Below are positions 1 to 7,631 of a stretch of DNA of 64,000 nt, one piece after another. Position 1 is the stretch's first letter; each line of letters opens with the position of its first letter. The stretch is taken from contig JBJXEW010000029.1 in NCBI GenBank assembly GCA_046156035.1, positions 1 through 64,000 on the forward strand, in the 5' to 3' direction. A program made the translations under genes and the position numbers. The stretch is from JAEUIX01 sp046156035. GTDB taxonomy: Bacteria > Planctomycetota > Phycisphaerae > Phycisphaerales > UBA1924. The notes under the pieces were generated by a model. That model did no database searches and was not told the DNA's origin. It worked only from the letters and a program-made list of their open reading frames with translations.

Positions 1-112
1 CGTCGCATCGCTGGCCTCCTTGCCGGAAGCCGCATGCTGACCGCTCCTCAACCAAAGCGCCACCTTCCACACCGCCGACCCCGCGCCAAACATGCGCCGA
101 ACAAACCATCCG

Positions 113-1144
113 TCAGACAGAACCTAGGTCCTCAACCCAGATGACGAGCCGAATTCCAATCGCGCCGGCGACTTCGTCCAGACGCCGTACGACCGCTGCG
201 GGGTCAGTGGAGCCGCGTACAAGGCGGCCGATGCCCGCCCACAGTCCTCCTGCTTGCTCGACCGCAAGTACGTAATCCTCCGGCAGCCCGGCGAGCGCCA
301 ACGAATTCACGTGGAGCCCCAGTTCGTGGAGTAAGGATCCAAGGACACCGCGAACGGCCGCTTCGGGAGACTCGAAGGGCCACAATGACAGGTGCACGAA
401 TCGCACGCGGCGGTCGTTCCGGAGGTAGAACTGCGTCAGTCCGCGGATGGACGACTTGCCCGACCCAAGCGGGCCAACGACAGCAACGGTCGGTGCTTCG
501 CCGTCCGCCCGCAGGCGGCTTGCGATGCGCTTGGCCACAGCGCAGTGGTCGAGGTAGTCGTCGCACGGTGCCGCAATCTCCGAATCGTCACGCACCCATC
601 GTTCAATGTCGGCAAAGTCGCGTACACCCGTGACTGAAACCGAGGCGGGTGCCCGCATGGCTGCGTGCGCGTCGAATCCTCTGAGGCGAACATCACGTGC
701 GAGACTCCGCGCAACCAGAGCACCTGCCGCCACCACGGCAAGAGGCCACCCCCAAGGCTGAAGTTGCATCCACCACCACCACACGAGCCGAAAGTCATCG
801 ACGAGAGCCGAAGCGCCTCCATTGCTGCCCGCAAGCTGCGTGTGCCGCACGGCGATTGCCACGATCGCCGAAAACCACACGGGCGGGTATGTCGCGGGAT
901 GGCGTACCCCCAGCCAACCACTGCTGCGTCCCCTGCCCGTTAGGAACCATGCGGCCGCGACCACGCCCAAGAGCCCGTACACGATTGCAACGGGCGAGAG
1001 TGCACCAATTGCATCAGCAGCCGGTTCGAAGCGTCGCGTGATCCACGGCCCTGCGAGCACCCAGATCGCGCTGCCGCAAAATGCGTACGCGACCACGTCC
1101 AACCAGCGACTTGCTATCCGCTTGAATCTGGAAGGTCTTGTCAT
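113..1144 (-). CDS. KAP-family-like P-loop NTPase, apparently truncated
   Basis: A 343-residue protein. The N-terminal 150 residues hold about four hydrophobic segments (around residues 15-33, 45-68, 88-98 and 130-147). A P-loop follows near residue 228 (GPLGSGKS) and a Walker-B-like strand ends the protein (LVIWVEDL). Membrane segments combined with a P-loop and this type of Walker B are typical of KAP NTPases. Those proteins are normally well over 500 residues and continue after a D-R dipeptide that follows the Walker B. Here TGA comes four residues after the Walker B acidic pair, and the sequence beyond the stop shows no family resemblance in any frame that I can see. A broken or divergent copy is likely. 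The ATG at 1144 gives the start. KAP NTPases are known from phage-defence contexts, but nothing else in the window supports that role. Confidence 0.6.
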   Translation of the reverse strand: MTRPSRFKRIASRWLDVVAYAFCGSAIWVLAGPWITRRFEPAADAIGALSPVAIVYGLLGVVAAAWFLTGRGRSSGWLGVRHPATYPPVWFSAIVAIAVRHTQLAGSNGGASALVDDFRLVWWWWMQLQPWGWPLAVVAAGALVARSLARDVRLRGFDAHAAMRAPASVSVTGVRDFADIERWVRDDSEIAAPCDDYLDHCAVAKRIASRLRADGEAPTVAVVGPLGSGKSSIRGLTQFYLRNDRRVRFVHLSLWPFESPEAAVRGVLGSLLHELGLHVNSLALAGLPEDYVLAVEQAGGLWAGIGRLVRGSTDPAAVVRRLDEVAGAIGIRLVIWVEDLGSV

Positions 1145-1375
1145 GGCAAGGCGCGACTATATCGCGGGGCCGCGCCGCGTGGATTCCCACATGCCGGGGC
1201 TGCCGCCCCCGGCACCCCCGCCCCACAACTCAGAGAAAGGCCATCGCCGACCAGCCTCCACCGCCTCCGCTGCCGCGCCTTCAAGGGATGGAGGCACCGG
1301 AGGAAGGGTTGCTCGAATGCGACGCATCCTCGCGGCGGTCCTGGGCGAAAGTGGATCGCCTACCCGTCGTCACGG

Positions 1376-1957
1376 TTATGGAGAACCAATGTTCCACTTT
1401 GCACGCGCAGGCGGGTTGTTGTGGTCATCGGCCTCCATGCTGAACCAGAACTGCTGCGGCCACGCCCGCCCGAAATTCCAGCATATCCGCCCCGATTCAT
1501 CCAGGGCCACAATGCTGAATCCAGACGGCAACCAGGCATCCCCACCGAGTATCTCCATGAAGAAATGCTCCGGCCTGATCACGTCGGAGTAAAACTGCTG
1601 TGCCCCAACATCGAACCAGTAGTCGTCCGTCTGATTCTTCTTGCGTTCATCGTGGTCCAACTCGGGAAACCGCGCATGCCATGTGTTCCCGGGATAGACA
1701 ATGAAGAGATTGAAGTCCTCATCGGTGCCCGCGTCCTTGACGCCTGAAGTTGAGTTGTAGAAGTGAATCCACCGGATTCGCGTGGGCCCCCGCTCGCTGA
1801 ACTGCGAGGCGGTTCTGAGCGAAACCTCATATTCGTATTCGACCGGGCCGGCGTTCGCCACATCCGTGGTCGCGCAGCCAGCAACTTGGATCATGGCCGC
1901 GCCCCCACACAGACAGAACGCTGCGCGCACATCTCGTCGTTTGCAAATCATTGTCAT
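1376..1957 (-). CDS. Putative lipoprotein of unknown function
   Basis: A 193-residue protein starting at the ATG at 1957, which has a good purine-rich ribosome binding site (AAGGGGAACG) just upstream. A longer reading frame runs on upstream but has no coding character. The N-terminus is a lipoprotein signal with basic residues KRR at 6-8, a short hydrophobic stretch and a lipobox VAGC ending at Cys28. The mature part is rich in aromatic and acidic residues (for example YEYEVSLR, and NTWHARFPELDHDE) and has no motif that I recognise. It probably sits on the outer face of a membrane. It is a single gene, with no operon partner visible. Confidence 0.7.
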   Translation of the reverse strand: MTMICKRRDVRAAFCLCGGAAMIQVAGCATTDVANAGPVEYEYEVSLRTASQFSERGPTRIRWIHFYNSTSGVKDAGTDEDFNLFIVYPGNTWHARFPELDHDERKKNQTDDYWFDVGAQQFYSDVIRPEHFFMEILGGDAWLPSGFSIVALDESGRICWNFGRAWPQQFWFSMEADDHNNPPARAKWNIGSP

Positions 1958-2285
1958 TTCGTTCCCCTTAACAGCGGGAGTGTACAGACAAACGACGTCT
2001 TTGCAACGTCGAGTTCCCGGCCGAGGATAGGTGGCACGTAGCCCGGAACCAACGGCAGGTGGTCCCGACGTCGGCTCCCGATGACGCTGCCAGGGCGACC
2101 CGCCCAACACCAAACGCTCTCGCCCCGCGGCGGACCCTCGCCGGCTGCCGCCCCCCCATCCCCGCCCACGCCCCTCCACCCCCCCGCTACCCTTGCCGAT
2201 GATGTATACGAGGGGCGCGTCGCCCCTCATCCCAAGCCAGGCCATTGCGGCGTAACGCTCGCCGCGAGAGGCCAAGGAGACACCC
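1958..2285. other. Intergenic region with a leader stem-loop
   Basis: No gene is visible in this 328-base gap between divergent genes. Near its right end, 2210-2228, there is a perfect 8-bp stem (GAGGGGCG / CGCCCCTC) with a 3-base loop. It lies about 60 bases before the class III aminotransferase start, so it would be in that gene's leader. A TATACG hexamer at 2205-2210 could be a -10 box, but no matching -35 was found. Confidence 0.4.
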
Positions 2286-3806
2286 ATGGCTTCGACCGCT
2301 CCTTCCCAATCGTCGGCTCCCACGTCCGCACCCACTGCCACGAACGGCCCGGGCAAGCCCGCCGCAGGGGGCGGTGGTGCAAGCGGCCCCTTCAGCATCG
2401 GCGCGGGTCTGGCCGACAGCCCCGCCGTCTCCGCCGCGATCCAGCAGATCATCGGCGAGGTGAAGGCTCGCTCCGCCCAGATCACCGATGTGCGGCCCCC
2501 TCGCGAGGGGAGCAAAGAAACCTACGACGCGTACCTCAAGCGCGCCGCCGACGTGCGCGGCCGCGGCCTGTGGTTCCCCTACATGGGCTCGGGCGTCGGC
2601 AACGGCGCACTGGTGGAGATGGCCGACGGCAGTGTGAAGTGGGACATGACCTGCGGCATCGGCGTCCACTTCTTCGGGCACTCTGACGCGGACCTCACCG
2701 CCGCGGCCGTGCGCGGGGCCGTGAGCGACACGGTGATGCAGGGCAACCTGCAATCAAACCTCGACGCGTACGAGTTCTGCGAGACGTTCATGAAGGAGGC
2801 GAAGAAGAACAGCCGCCTGGAGTACATCTACCTCTCCACGAGCGGCTGCATGGCCAACGAGAACGCGGTGAAGGTCTGCTACCAGAAGCACGCACCCGCC
2901 AGCCGCGTGATCGCGTTCAAGGACTGCTTCATGGGCCGCAGCGTCACCATGAGCCAGATCGGCGACTCGGCGGCCAACCGCATCGGCCTGCCGCTGACGA
3001 CGCTGGTGGACTACATGCCGTTCTACGACGCCCTCGCGGCGGAGCGGATGGGGCGCACCAAGTACATCGACATGAGCGTGATGCACCTGCGGCAGTACGT
3101 GGAACGCTACCCCAAGCAGCACGCCTGCTTCATCTTCGAACTGGTGCAGGGCGAGGGCGGCTTCAACGTGGCCCCGCGCGAGTACTTCAAGGAACTCATG
3201 GAGTTCTGCAAGGCCAACAGCATCGCGGTGTGGGACGATGAGATCCAGAGTTGGGGCCGCACGGGCCGCATGTTCGCCTACGAAGACCTGGACCTGGGCA
3301 ACTACGTGGACGTCTTCTGCGTCGGCAAGATGACGCAGGTGTGCGCCACGCTCTTCACCAAGGACTACAACCCCGGCCCCGGCCTGCTTTCGGGCACGTT
3401 CATCGGCGGCGGCGTGCCCTTCGCCGTGGGCAAGCGCGTGGTGGAACGCCTCCGCGATAGCAACTACTACGGCGACAACGGCGTCATTCTGAAGAACCAC
3501 CGCGCGTTTGTGGAGCAGGTGCGTGCTCTGGCCGCCAAGCACCCCGCGTGGTTCCCCAAGAGTGCCGAGGTGGCCGACATCTCCGGCGGGCGCGGCGGCA
3601 TGATGCGCTTCACGCCGTTCGGCGGGCTGAAGGACAAGGTGATGAACGCCTGCAAGGCGATGTTTGACGAGGGCGTGATCACCTTCTACTGCGGGCACGG
3701 GCCGTATCACATCCGCATGCTGCCGCCGCTGGGCGTGTTCAACGAGAGCGACTGGCCGCGCGTCTTTGCGTGCGTGGAGAAGGGCCTGGCGAAGGTGGCG
3801 GGGTAA
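2286..3806 (+). CDS. Class III (acetylornithine/GABA-type) PLP aminotransferase
   Basis: A 506-residue fold-type I aminotransferase of class III. The first 50 residues are Ala/Gly/Pro-rich linker. The substrate and cofactor elements follow: GSGVGN near residue 100, STSGCMANENAVK near 183, the cofactor-ring aspartate motif VWDDEIQSWGRTG (Asp317-Asp318), and the Schiff-base lysine in CVGKMTQ (Lys348). Class III enzymes move an amino group from omega- or alpha-amino donors to 2-oxoglutarate or pyruvate. The sequence does not fix the substrate: the usual DEVQ is DEIQ and the lysine context is atypical for ArgD or GabT. The start is the ATG at 2286, preceded by the AAGGAGA site. The 7-bp repeat arrays and a DapL-like aminotransferase follow. 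Confidence 0.85.
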   Translation: MASTAPSQSSAPTSAPTATNGPGKPAAGGGGASGPFSIGAGLADSPAVSAAIQQIIGEVKARSAQITDVRPPREGSKETYDAYLKRAADVRGRGLWFPYMGSGVGNGALVEMADGSVKWDMTCGIGVHFFGHSDADLTAAAVRGAVSDTVMQGNLQSNLDAYEFCETFMKEAKKNSRLEYIYLSTSGCMANENAVKVCYQKHAPASRVIAFKDCFMGRSVTMSQIGDSAANRIGLPLTTLVDYMPFYDALAAERMGRTKYIDMSVMHLRQYVERYPKQHACFIFELVQGEGGFNVAPREYFKELMEFCKANSIAVWDDEIQSWGRTGRMFAYEDLDLGNYVDVFCVGKMTQVCATLFTKDYNPGPGLLSGTFIGGGVPFAVGKRVVERLRDSNYYGDNGVILKNHRAFVEQVRALAAKHPAWFPKSAEVADISGGRGGMMRFTPFGGLKDKVMNACKAMFDEGVITFYCGHGPYHIRMLPPLGVFNESDWPRVFACVEKGLAKVAG

Positions 3807-3811
3807 AGGCG

Positions 3812-3838
3812 GACGCGAGACGCGAGACGCGAGACGCC
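3812..3838. repeat. Heptad array, unit GACGCGA
   Basis: Three perfect 7-bp units (3812-3818, 3819-3825, 3826-3832) and a partial fourth lie directly after the aminotransferase stop. Read as AGACNNN, the array is the inverse of the NNNGTCT array at 3886-3913, so the two can pair in RNA. Confidence 0.8.
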
Positions 3839-3885
3839 TGCGATGCCTTGGAGCCGCGAGCGCGAGCGAGCGGGCACTGAGGGCT

Positions 3886-3913
3886 GGAGTCTGAAGTCTG
3901 GCGTCTGGTGTCT
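3886..3913. repeat. Heptad array, unit NNNGTCT
   Basis: Four consecutive 7-bp units: GGAGTCT, GAAGTCT, GGCGTCT and GGTGTCT. The period is exact and the GTCT half is invariant. It faces the array at 3812-3838 in inverted orientation across a 47-base spacer. It ends 12 bases before the likely ATG of the DapL-like gene. Confidence 0.8.
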
Positions 3914-3925
3914 TACCATCGCGCC

Positions 3926-5155
3926 ATGACCGCCGCGCCCACGTCGTCTGCCTCACCCGGGTTCCAAGTTCCCCGCGCCGACCGCCTCGCCGCGGTCCCG
4001 CCCTTCCTCTTCAACCAGATTGACGACAAGAAGCGGGCCGCGATTGCCGCGGGCAAGGATGTGATCAACCTCGGCACGGGTGACCCGGACAAGGCCACGC
4101 CAGCCTTCATCGTCGAGCGCATGGCCGAGGCCATCCGCCACGCGCCGAACCATCAGTACCCCGACGGTTACGGCACGAAGGCCTTCCTCGCAGCCGCGGC
4201 ACGCTTCATGGAGCGCCGCTTCGGCGTGCGCGTCGACCCTGCACGGCACATCCTCGCCACCATCGGCGGCAAGGACGGCATCAGCCACCTGCCCCTGGGC
4301 CTGCTCAACCCCGGCGACGGCGCGATCTGCTTCACGCCGGCCTACCCGGTGTACGCGGCGGGCGCGATCCTCGCCGGCGGTGTCGCGCACCGCGTCCCCA
4401 CGCACGCGGCCGACAGCTGGCAGCCCCGCATCGACAACATCCCCCCCACCGCCGCGAAGGGCTGCAAACTGCTGTGGCTGAACTTCCCCAACAACCCCAC
4501 GGGCGCAACCGCGCCCGAGGGCTTCTTCGGCGAAGCCCTTGCGTGGTGCGCCGCGCGCAACATCGTGTGTGCGTCCGACCTCGCCTACAGCGAGGTCTAC
4601 TTCGGCGAGCCCGTCCGCAGCCTGTGGCAGGCCCGCGGCGCTCACCCAGACCGGACACCCGCCATCGAGTTCCACTCACTCTCCAAGACCTTCAACATGA
4701 CGGGCTGGCGCATCGGCTTTGCCGTCGGCCACCCGGACGTGATCGGCGCGCTCAAGCAGACCAAGGACAACTACGACAGCGGCCCCTTCAACGCGATCCA
4801 GGACGCGGCCACCATCGCCCTCGACCGCTTCGACGACCCGGCGATCACGGGGATGCGCGCCGAGTACCGCGTCCGCCGCGACATCGTGATCTCAGGCCTC
4901 GCCCGCATGGGTGTGCAGGCCACGCCGCCGGACGCGGGCATCTTCGTCTGGGCGCCGTGCCCCGCCGAATCACTCACCGGCAAGCCGTGGGACTCGTGGA
5001 AGTTCGTGGGCCGCGCCATCGACGAGGCTGCGGTGGTGATGGTGCCCGGAGCCGGCTTCGCCGACACCGCCAAGGGCCACGTGCGCATCAGCCTGACGCG
5101 AGAGACCGCCCGTATCGCCGAGGCGATGGAGCGACTGGCGAAACTGGCGTGGTGA
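3926..5155 (+). CDS. dapL: LL-diaminopimelate aminotransferase-like enzyme
   Basis: A 409-residue class I/II PLP aminotransferase. Features in order: the N-terminal INLGTGDPDKATP motif, LNFPNNPTGA for the cofactor phosphate region, and SLSKTFNMTGWRIGF with the Schiff-base Lys254. The overall pattern, with GDPD-x-x-TP near the N-terminus and length near 410, fits the DapL group. That group converts tetrahydrodipicolinate directly to LL-diaminopimelate for lysine and cell-wall synthesis. Aspartate aminotransferase or a related activity cannot be excluded by eye. I chose the ATG at 3926; an upstream in-frame GTG at 3908 lies inside the heptad repeat and has no ribosome binding site. Confidence 0.75.
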   Translation: MTAAPTSSASPGFQVPRADRLAAVPPFLFNQIDDKKRAAIAAGKDVINLGTGDPDKATPAFIVERMAEAIRHAPNHQYPDGYGTKAFLAAAARFMERRFGVRVDPARHILATIGGKDGISHLPLGLLNPGDGAICFTPAYPVYAAGAILAGGVAHRVPTHAADSWQPRIDNIPPTAAKGCKLLWLNFPNNPTGATAPEGFFGEALAWCAARNIVCASDLAYSEVYFGEPVRSLWQARGAHPDRTPAIEFHSLSKTFNMTGWRIGFAVGHPDVIGALKQTKDNYDSGPFNAIQDAATIALDRFDDPAITGMRAEYRVRRDIVISGLARMGVQATPPDAGIFVWAPCPAESLTGKPWDSWKFVGRAIDEAAVVMVPGAGFADTAKGHVRISLTRETARIAEAMERLAKLAW

Positions 5156-5212
5156 CGAGCCGTGCGGTGGCGACCTCTTCGCCTGCTGCGCGTGTCGGGT
5201 GCCTTCGTGCCC

Positions 5213-5252
5213 TCATTTGGCCATTTGGTGATTTGGCGATTTGGCCGTTTCG
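5213..5252. repeat. Octamer array (CCATTTGG), solo copy
   Basis: Five consecutive 8-bp units on the plus strand: TCATTTGG, CCATTTGG, TGATTTGG, CGATTTGG and CCGTTTCG. It is the same repeat that bounds the four-helix-bundle ORF at 57705-58231, but here there is one arm and no ORF. It lies between dapL and def, 26 bases before the def start. A GTGCCTTCGTGCCCTC stretch directly to its left resembles the 11-bp array at 49014-49046. Confidence 0.8.
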
Positions 5253-5278
5253 GCCCGCCTTCCCCTATTCTCCCGCTC

Positions 5279-5833
5279 ATGGTCAACGCCGCCGCGCTGC
5301 ATGTTGTTCACCACCCGGACCCGATCCTGCGGGTGAAGGCCTCGCCCGTAGGCGAGATCACCGATGAGGTGCGTGCGGTGGCCCGCCGCATGATCCAACT
5401 GATGGCGATTGAGGAGGGCATCGGCCTTGCCGCGCCGCAGGTGGGCCTGTCGTGGCGGCTGTTTGTGGCGCACGTGCCCGAGGATGTGGAGGAAGGCCGC
5501 TCGGCCTCCGCCACGCCCCCCACCGCCACGCTCGCTCCGATCGTCTACATCAACCCCGAACTGTCGGGCTTCGAGGGCCCCGCCGAGCCCTTCAGCGAGG
5601 GGTGCCTGAGCCTGCCCGACATCCGCGGCAGCGTGCTGCGCACACCCATCGTCTCCATCACCGCCACGGACCTTGACGGCAAACGCTTCACGCAGCGTGG
5701 CGCGGGCCTCCTGTCTCGCTGCTGGCAGCACGAGATCGACCACTTGGATGGTGTGCTCATCATCGACCGCATGATGCAGGCCGACCGGCTGAAGAACCGC
5801 GCCAAACTCCGCGCCCTCGAACGGGGCGAGTAA
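5279..5833 (+). CDS. def: Peptide deformylase
   Basis: A 184-residue metallohydrolase that removes the formyl group from the N-terminal methionine of new proteins, in the cytoplasm. All three family motifs are present: GIGLAAPQVG (motif I), EGCLSLP (motif II, with the metal-ligand Cys), and QHEIDHLDG (motif III, HExxH-type with the catalytic Glu and two His ligands). The frame is open from 5162, but that upstream part is made of intergenic repeat, and homologues begin near the ATG at 5279. Length is normal for the family. A short insertion (EGRSASATPPTATLA) sits between motifs I and II. Confidence 0.95.
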   Translation: MVNAAALHVVHHPDPILRVKASPVGEITDEVRAVARRMIQLMAIEEGIGLAAPQVGLSWRLFVAHVPEDVEEGRSASATPPTATLAPIVYINPELSGFEGPAEPFSEGCLSLPDIRGSVLRTPIVSITATDLDGKRFTQRGAGLLSRCWQHEIDHLDGVLIIDRMMQADRLKNRAKLRALERGE

Positions 5834-5837
5834 CCCC

Positions 5838-5865
5838 CTCACGCCTCACGCCTCACGCCTTCCGC
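5838..5865. repeat. Heptad array, unit CTCACGC
   Basis: Three perfect CTCACGC units and one degenerate unit (CTTCCGC) fill the gap between the convergent def and anti-sigma genes. On the minus strand the array supplies the stop codon and last codons of the anti-sigma gene (GCGTGAGGCGTGAG). Confidence 0.75.
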
Positions 5866-6095
5866 GCCCGAAGAATCGCCTCCACTAGGTCCTTGGGCAC
5901 GCTGGCGGGCACCGGCGCATCGGCGCCACCGCAGCAGGCCGCCTTGCTCACCTCGATCGTCGTGCGGTACGTTTCGAGGTAGTTCACGCAACTGGGGCAG
6001 ACCGTCAGGTGCCGCTCAAACTCCGCGCGCTGCGAAGCCGGCAACTCCTTGTCGAGGTACGCCATCACGAACTCGACCAACTCACGGCACGTCAT
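5853..6095 (-). CDS. Zinc-finger anti-sigma factor
   Basis: An 80-residue soluble protein with a zf-HC2/ZAS-type signature, FERHLTVCPSC (HxxxCxxC) at about residues 27-37, preceded by an N-terminal Cys (MTCREL) that is often the fourth zinc ligand. Such small ZAS proteins bind and silence the ECF sigma factor encoded just upstream, often with redox control. Its ATG overlaps the sigma stop (TCAT on the plus strand, 6092-6095), so the two are translationally coupled. A second Cys pair (AACCGG) lies near residue 53. The 3' end is inside a heptad repeat array. Confidence 0.85.
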   Translation of the reverse strand: MTCRELVEFVMAYLDKELPASQRAEFERHLTVCPSCVNYLETYRTTIEVSKAACCGGADAPVPASVPKDLVEAILRARKA

Positions 6096-6793
6096 CGCCG
6101 CTCCTCCCTGCCTGTGGCCGGACCCTCACTCGCCGCGAGCCGCTTCGCGAGGATCTCCCTCAGCGCCTGGCGGGCACGGTGCAACCGCACCTTCACGGCG
6201 TTGGGCGTGATCTCGAGCCGATTGGCCGTCTGCTCGGTGTCGATCTCTTCGATATCTCGCATCAGGATCACCAGGCGGAGTGATTCGGGCAGTTCGTCGA
6301 TGGCGGACCGGACACGGGCCCGCAACTCTGCGCTTTCGATGACATCCGCCGGCGTTTGGTTCCACGCCCCGCACGGTTCTTCGCGGTGACCGTCGTCGCG
6401 GAACCTGGGCAGCAGGTCCTCGTAGGCCACCTCCGGCCGCCGCTTGAGGCTGCGGAGTTTCATGAGGCAGACGTTCACCGTGATCCGGTGCAGCCAAGTC
6501 CCCAGTTGCGAGCGGCCATCGAAGCGGTCCATGGCCTTGAAGGCGCTCAAAAACGCCTCTTGCACCGCGTCGCGGGCATCCTCCTCGCGGCGCAGGAACC
6601 GGCGGGCCACCGCCAGGAGCCTGCCGATGTGAACGCGGACCAGTTGCTCATACGCGGCGTCGTCGCCCCGCCGCAGCGCGGCGACCAGCGGCTCCTGCTC
6701 GTCACGCGAGATTGGTTCGTCTGTTGCAGGCACGGCTGAAGAGGATAGCCGCGAGCCCCCTCCGGCTGTCCACTCCCACCTGTCCCCTGACAC
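6092..6793 (-). CDS. ECF-type RNA polymerase sigma factor
   Basis: Up to 233 residues. Region 2 begins near residue 35 (DDAAYEQLVRVH), with REEDARDAVQEAFLSAFKAMDRFDG and LGTWLHRITVN as the core and DNA-melting helices. Region 4 is at the C-terminus (EIDTEQTANRLEITPNAVKVRLHRARQALREIL). It directs RNA polymerase to a small regulon and is presumably controlled by the zinc-finger anti-sigma factor next to it. The start is uncertain: GTG at 6793 is only six bases after the upstream stop and has a cramped ribosome binding site, while a GTG at 6733 would give a 213-residue protein. It lies in a tight three-gene unit after the HTH-receiver gene. Confidence 0.88.
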   Translation of the reverse strand: MSGDRWEWTAGGGSRLSSSAVPATDEPISRDEQEPLVAALRRGDDAAYEQLVRVHIGRLLAVARRFLRREEDARDAVQEAFLSAFKAMDRFDGRSQLGTWLHRITVNVCLMKLRSLKRRPEVAYEDLLPRFRDDGHREEPCGAWNQTPADVIESAELRARVRSAIDELPESLRLVILMRDIEEIDTEQTANRLEITPNAVKVRLHRARQALREILAKRLAASEGPATGREERR

Positions 6794-6799
6794 CTTCCG

Positions 6800-7378
6800 T
6801 CAGTGCACCAGATTCGTGCACTGCTCGATGGCCTCGATCACCTGCCTCACCTGGAAGGGCTTCTTCAGCACGCCGTCAAAGCCCTGCTGGCGCAGGCCGG
6901 AGAGTTGGCCGTCGGTGAGTTTGCCGGACATGGCGACAACCTTTGTGAGTTGCAGGTCGTCGGACCCGCGGATCATGTCCGTCACCGCCCGCGAGTCGCC
7001 CTCGCCCAGGTGGATGTCCAGCAGCAGCACATGCGGCTTGAAACGCTCGCATTCCAGCCCCGCACCAAAGCCGCTCAGGGCCGTGCGCACCTCGTAGTTC
7101 GCCTGCTCCGTCAGCACCTTCTGCAGCACCTCAACAATGTCCTTCTCGTCATCCACCACGAGCACGCGTGTGCGGCCCGACACCATCCCGTCGAGCGGGA
7201 TTCCGTGCGCCTTCATGAAGCGCACCAGGTGGCTCACAGGGATGCGCCGGTCCTTCGACCCCGGAATCCGATAGCCCTTCAGGCTGCCGGTGTCGAACCA
7301 CTTCGAGACCGTGCGCGGTGCCACGTTGCAGAGTTTCGCCACTTCGCCGGTCGTGAGAACGTCTTTTTCGAAGGGCAT
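6800..7378 (-). CDS. HTH (MerR/excisionase-like) domain fused to a response-regulator receiver
   Basis: A 192-residue protein with domains in an unusual order. Residues about 8-60 form a MerR/excisionase-type helix-turn-helix (TTGEVAKLCNVAPRTVSKWFDTGSLKGYRIPGS). Residues about 68-190 are a CheY-like receiver with the acidic pair DDEKD, the phospho-acceptor in LLLDIHLG, the switch Ser in VAMSGK and the conserved Lys in LKKPFQ. Phosphorylation by an unknown kinase would control the N-terminal DNA-binding part. The start is the ATG at 7378, where the HTH begins; a longer frame upstream lacks coding character. Six bases separate its stop from the sigma factor, so all three genes are probably cotranscribed. 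Confidence 0.88.
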   Translation of the reverse strand: MPFEKDVLTTGEVAKLCNVAPRTVSKWFDTGSLKGYRIPGSKDRRIPVSHLVRFMKAHGIPLDGMVSGRTRVLVVDDEKDIVEVLQKVLTEQANYEVRTALSGFGAGLECERFKPHVLLLDIHLGEGDSRAVTDMIRGSDDLQLTKVVAMSGKLTDGQLSGLRQQGFDGVLKKPFQVRQVIEAIEQCTNLVH

Positions 7379-7631
7379 GGTCTGTGTCCTCTGGTTGTGT
7401 CCCGGCGGGCACCGCGATGACGCGGCACTGGGGCAAGGGGCGGTTCTCGTGCACGCGCGGCGATCGGCCCAACGGCCGCAAGCCCACTCGCCGCGCACTC
7501 AGCACCATTTGTCGGCGCAGAGAGTGCCCCTCTTGACCGCAAAGGCGGGCAAGATGACCCAATCCGGCGTGCACGCAGCCGCACGGACACCGGCTGCCAG
7601 TTTTTCGGACGTGGGACTGCCGGATCGGGCG

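Noticed and set aside
1376..2515. 379-residue version of the lipoprotein gene
   Set aside because: The first 186 residues are low-complexity and cross the start of the divergent aminotransferase gene; a clear lipoprotein start with ribosome binding site exists at 1957.
3812..3913. CRISPR array
   Set aside because: Units are 7 bp with no spacers, and there are no cas genes in the window.
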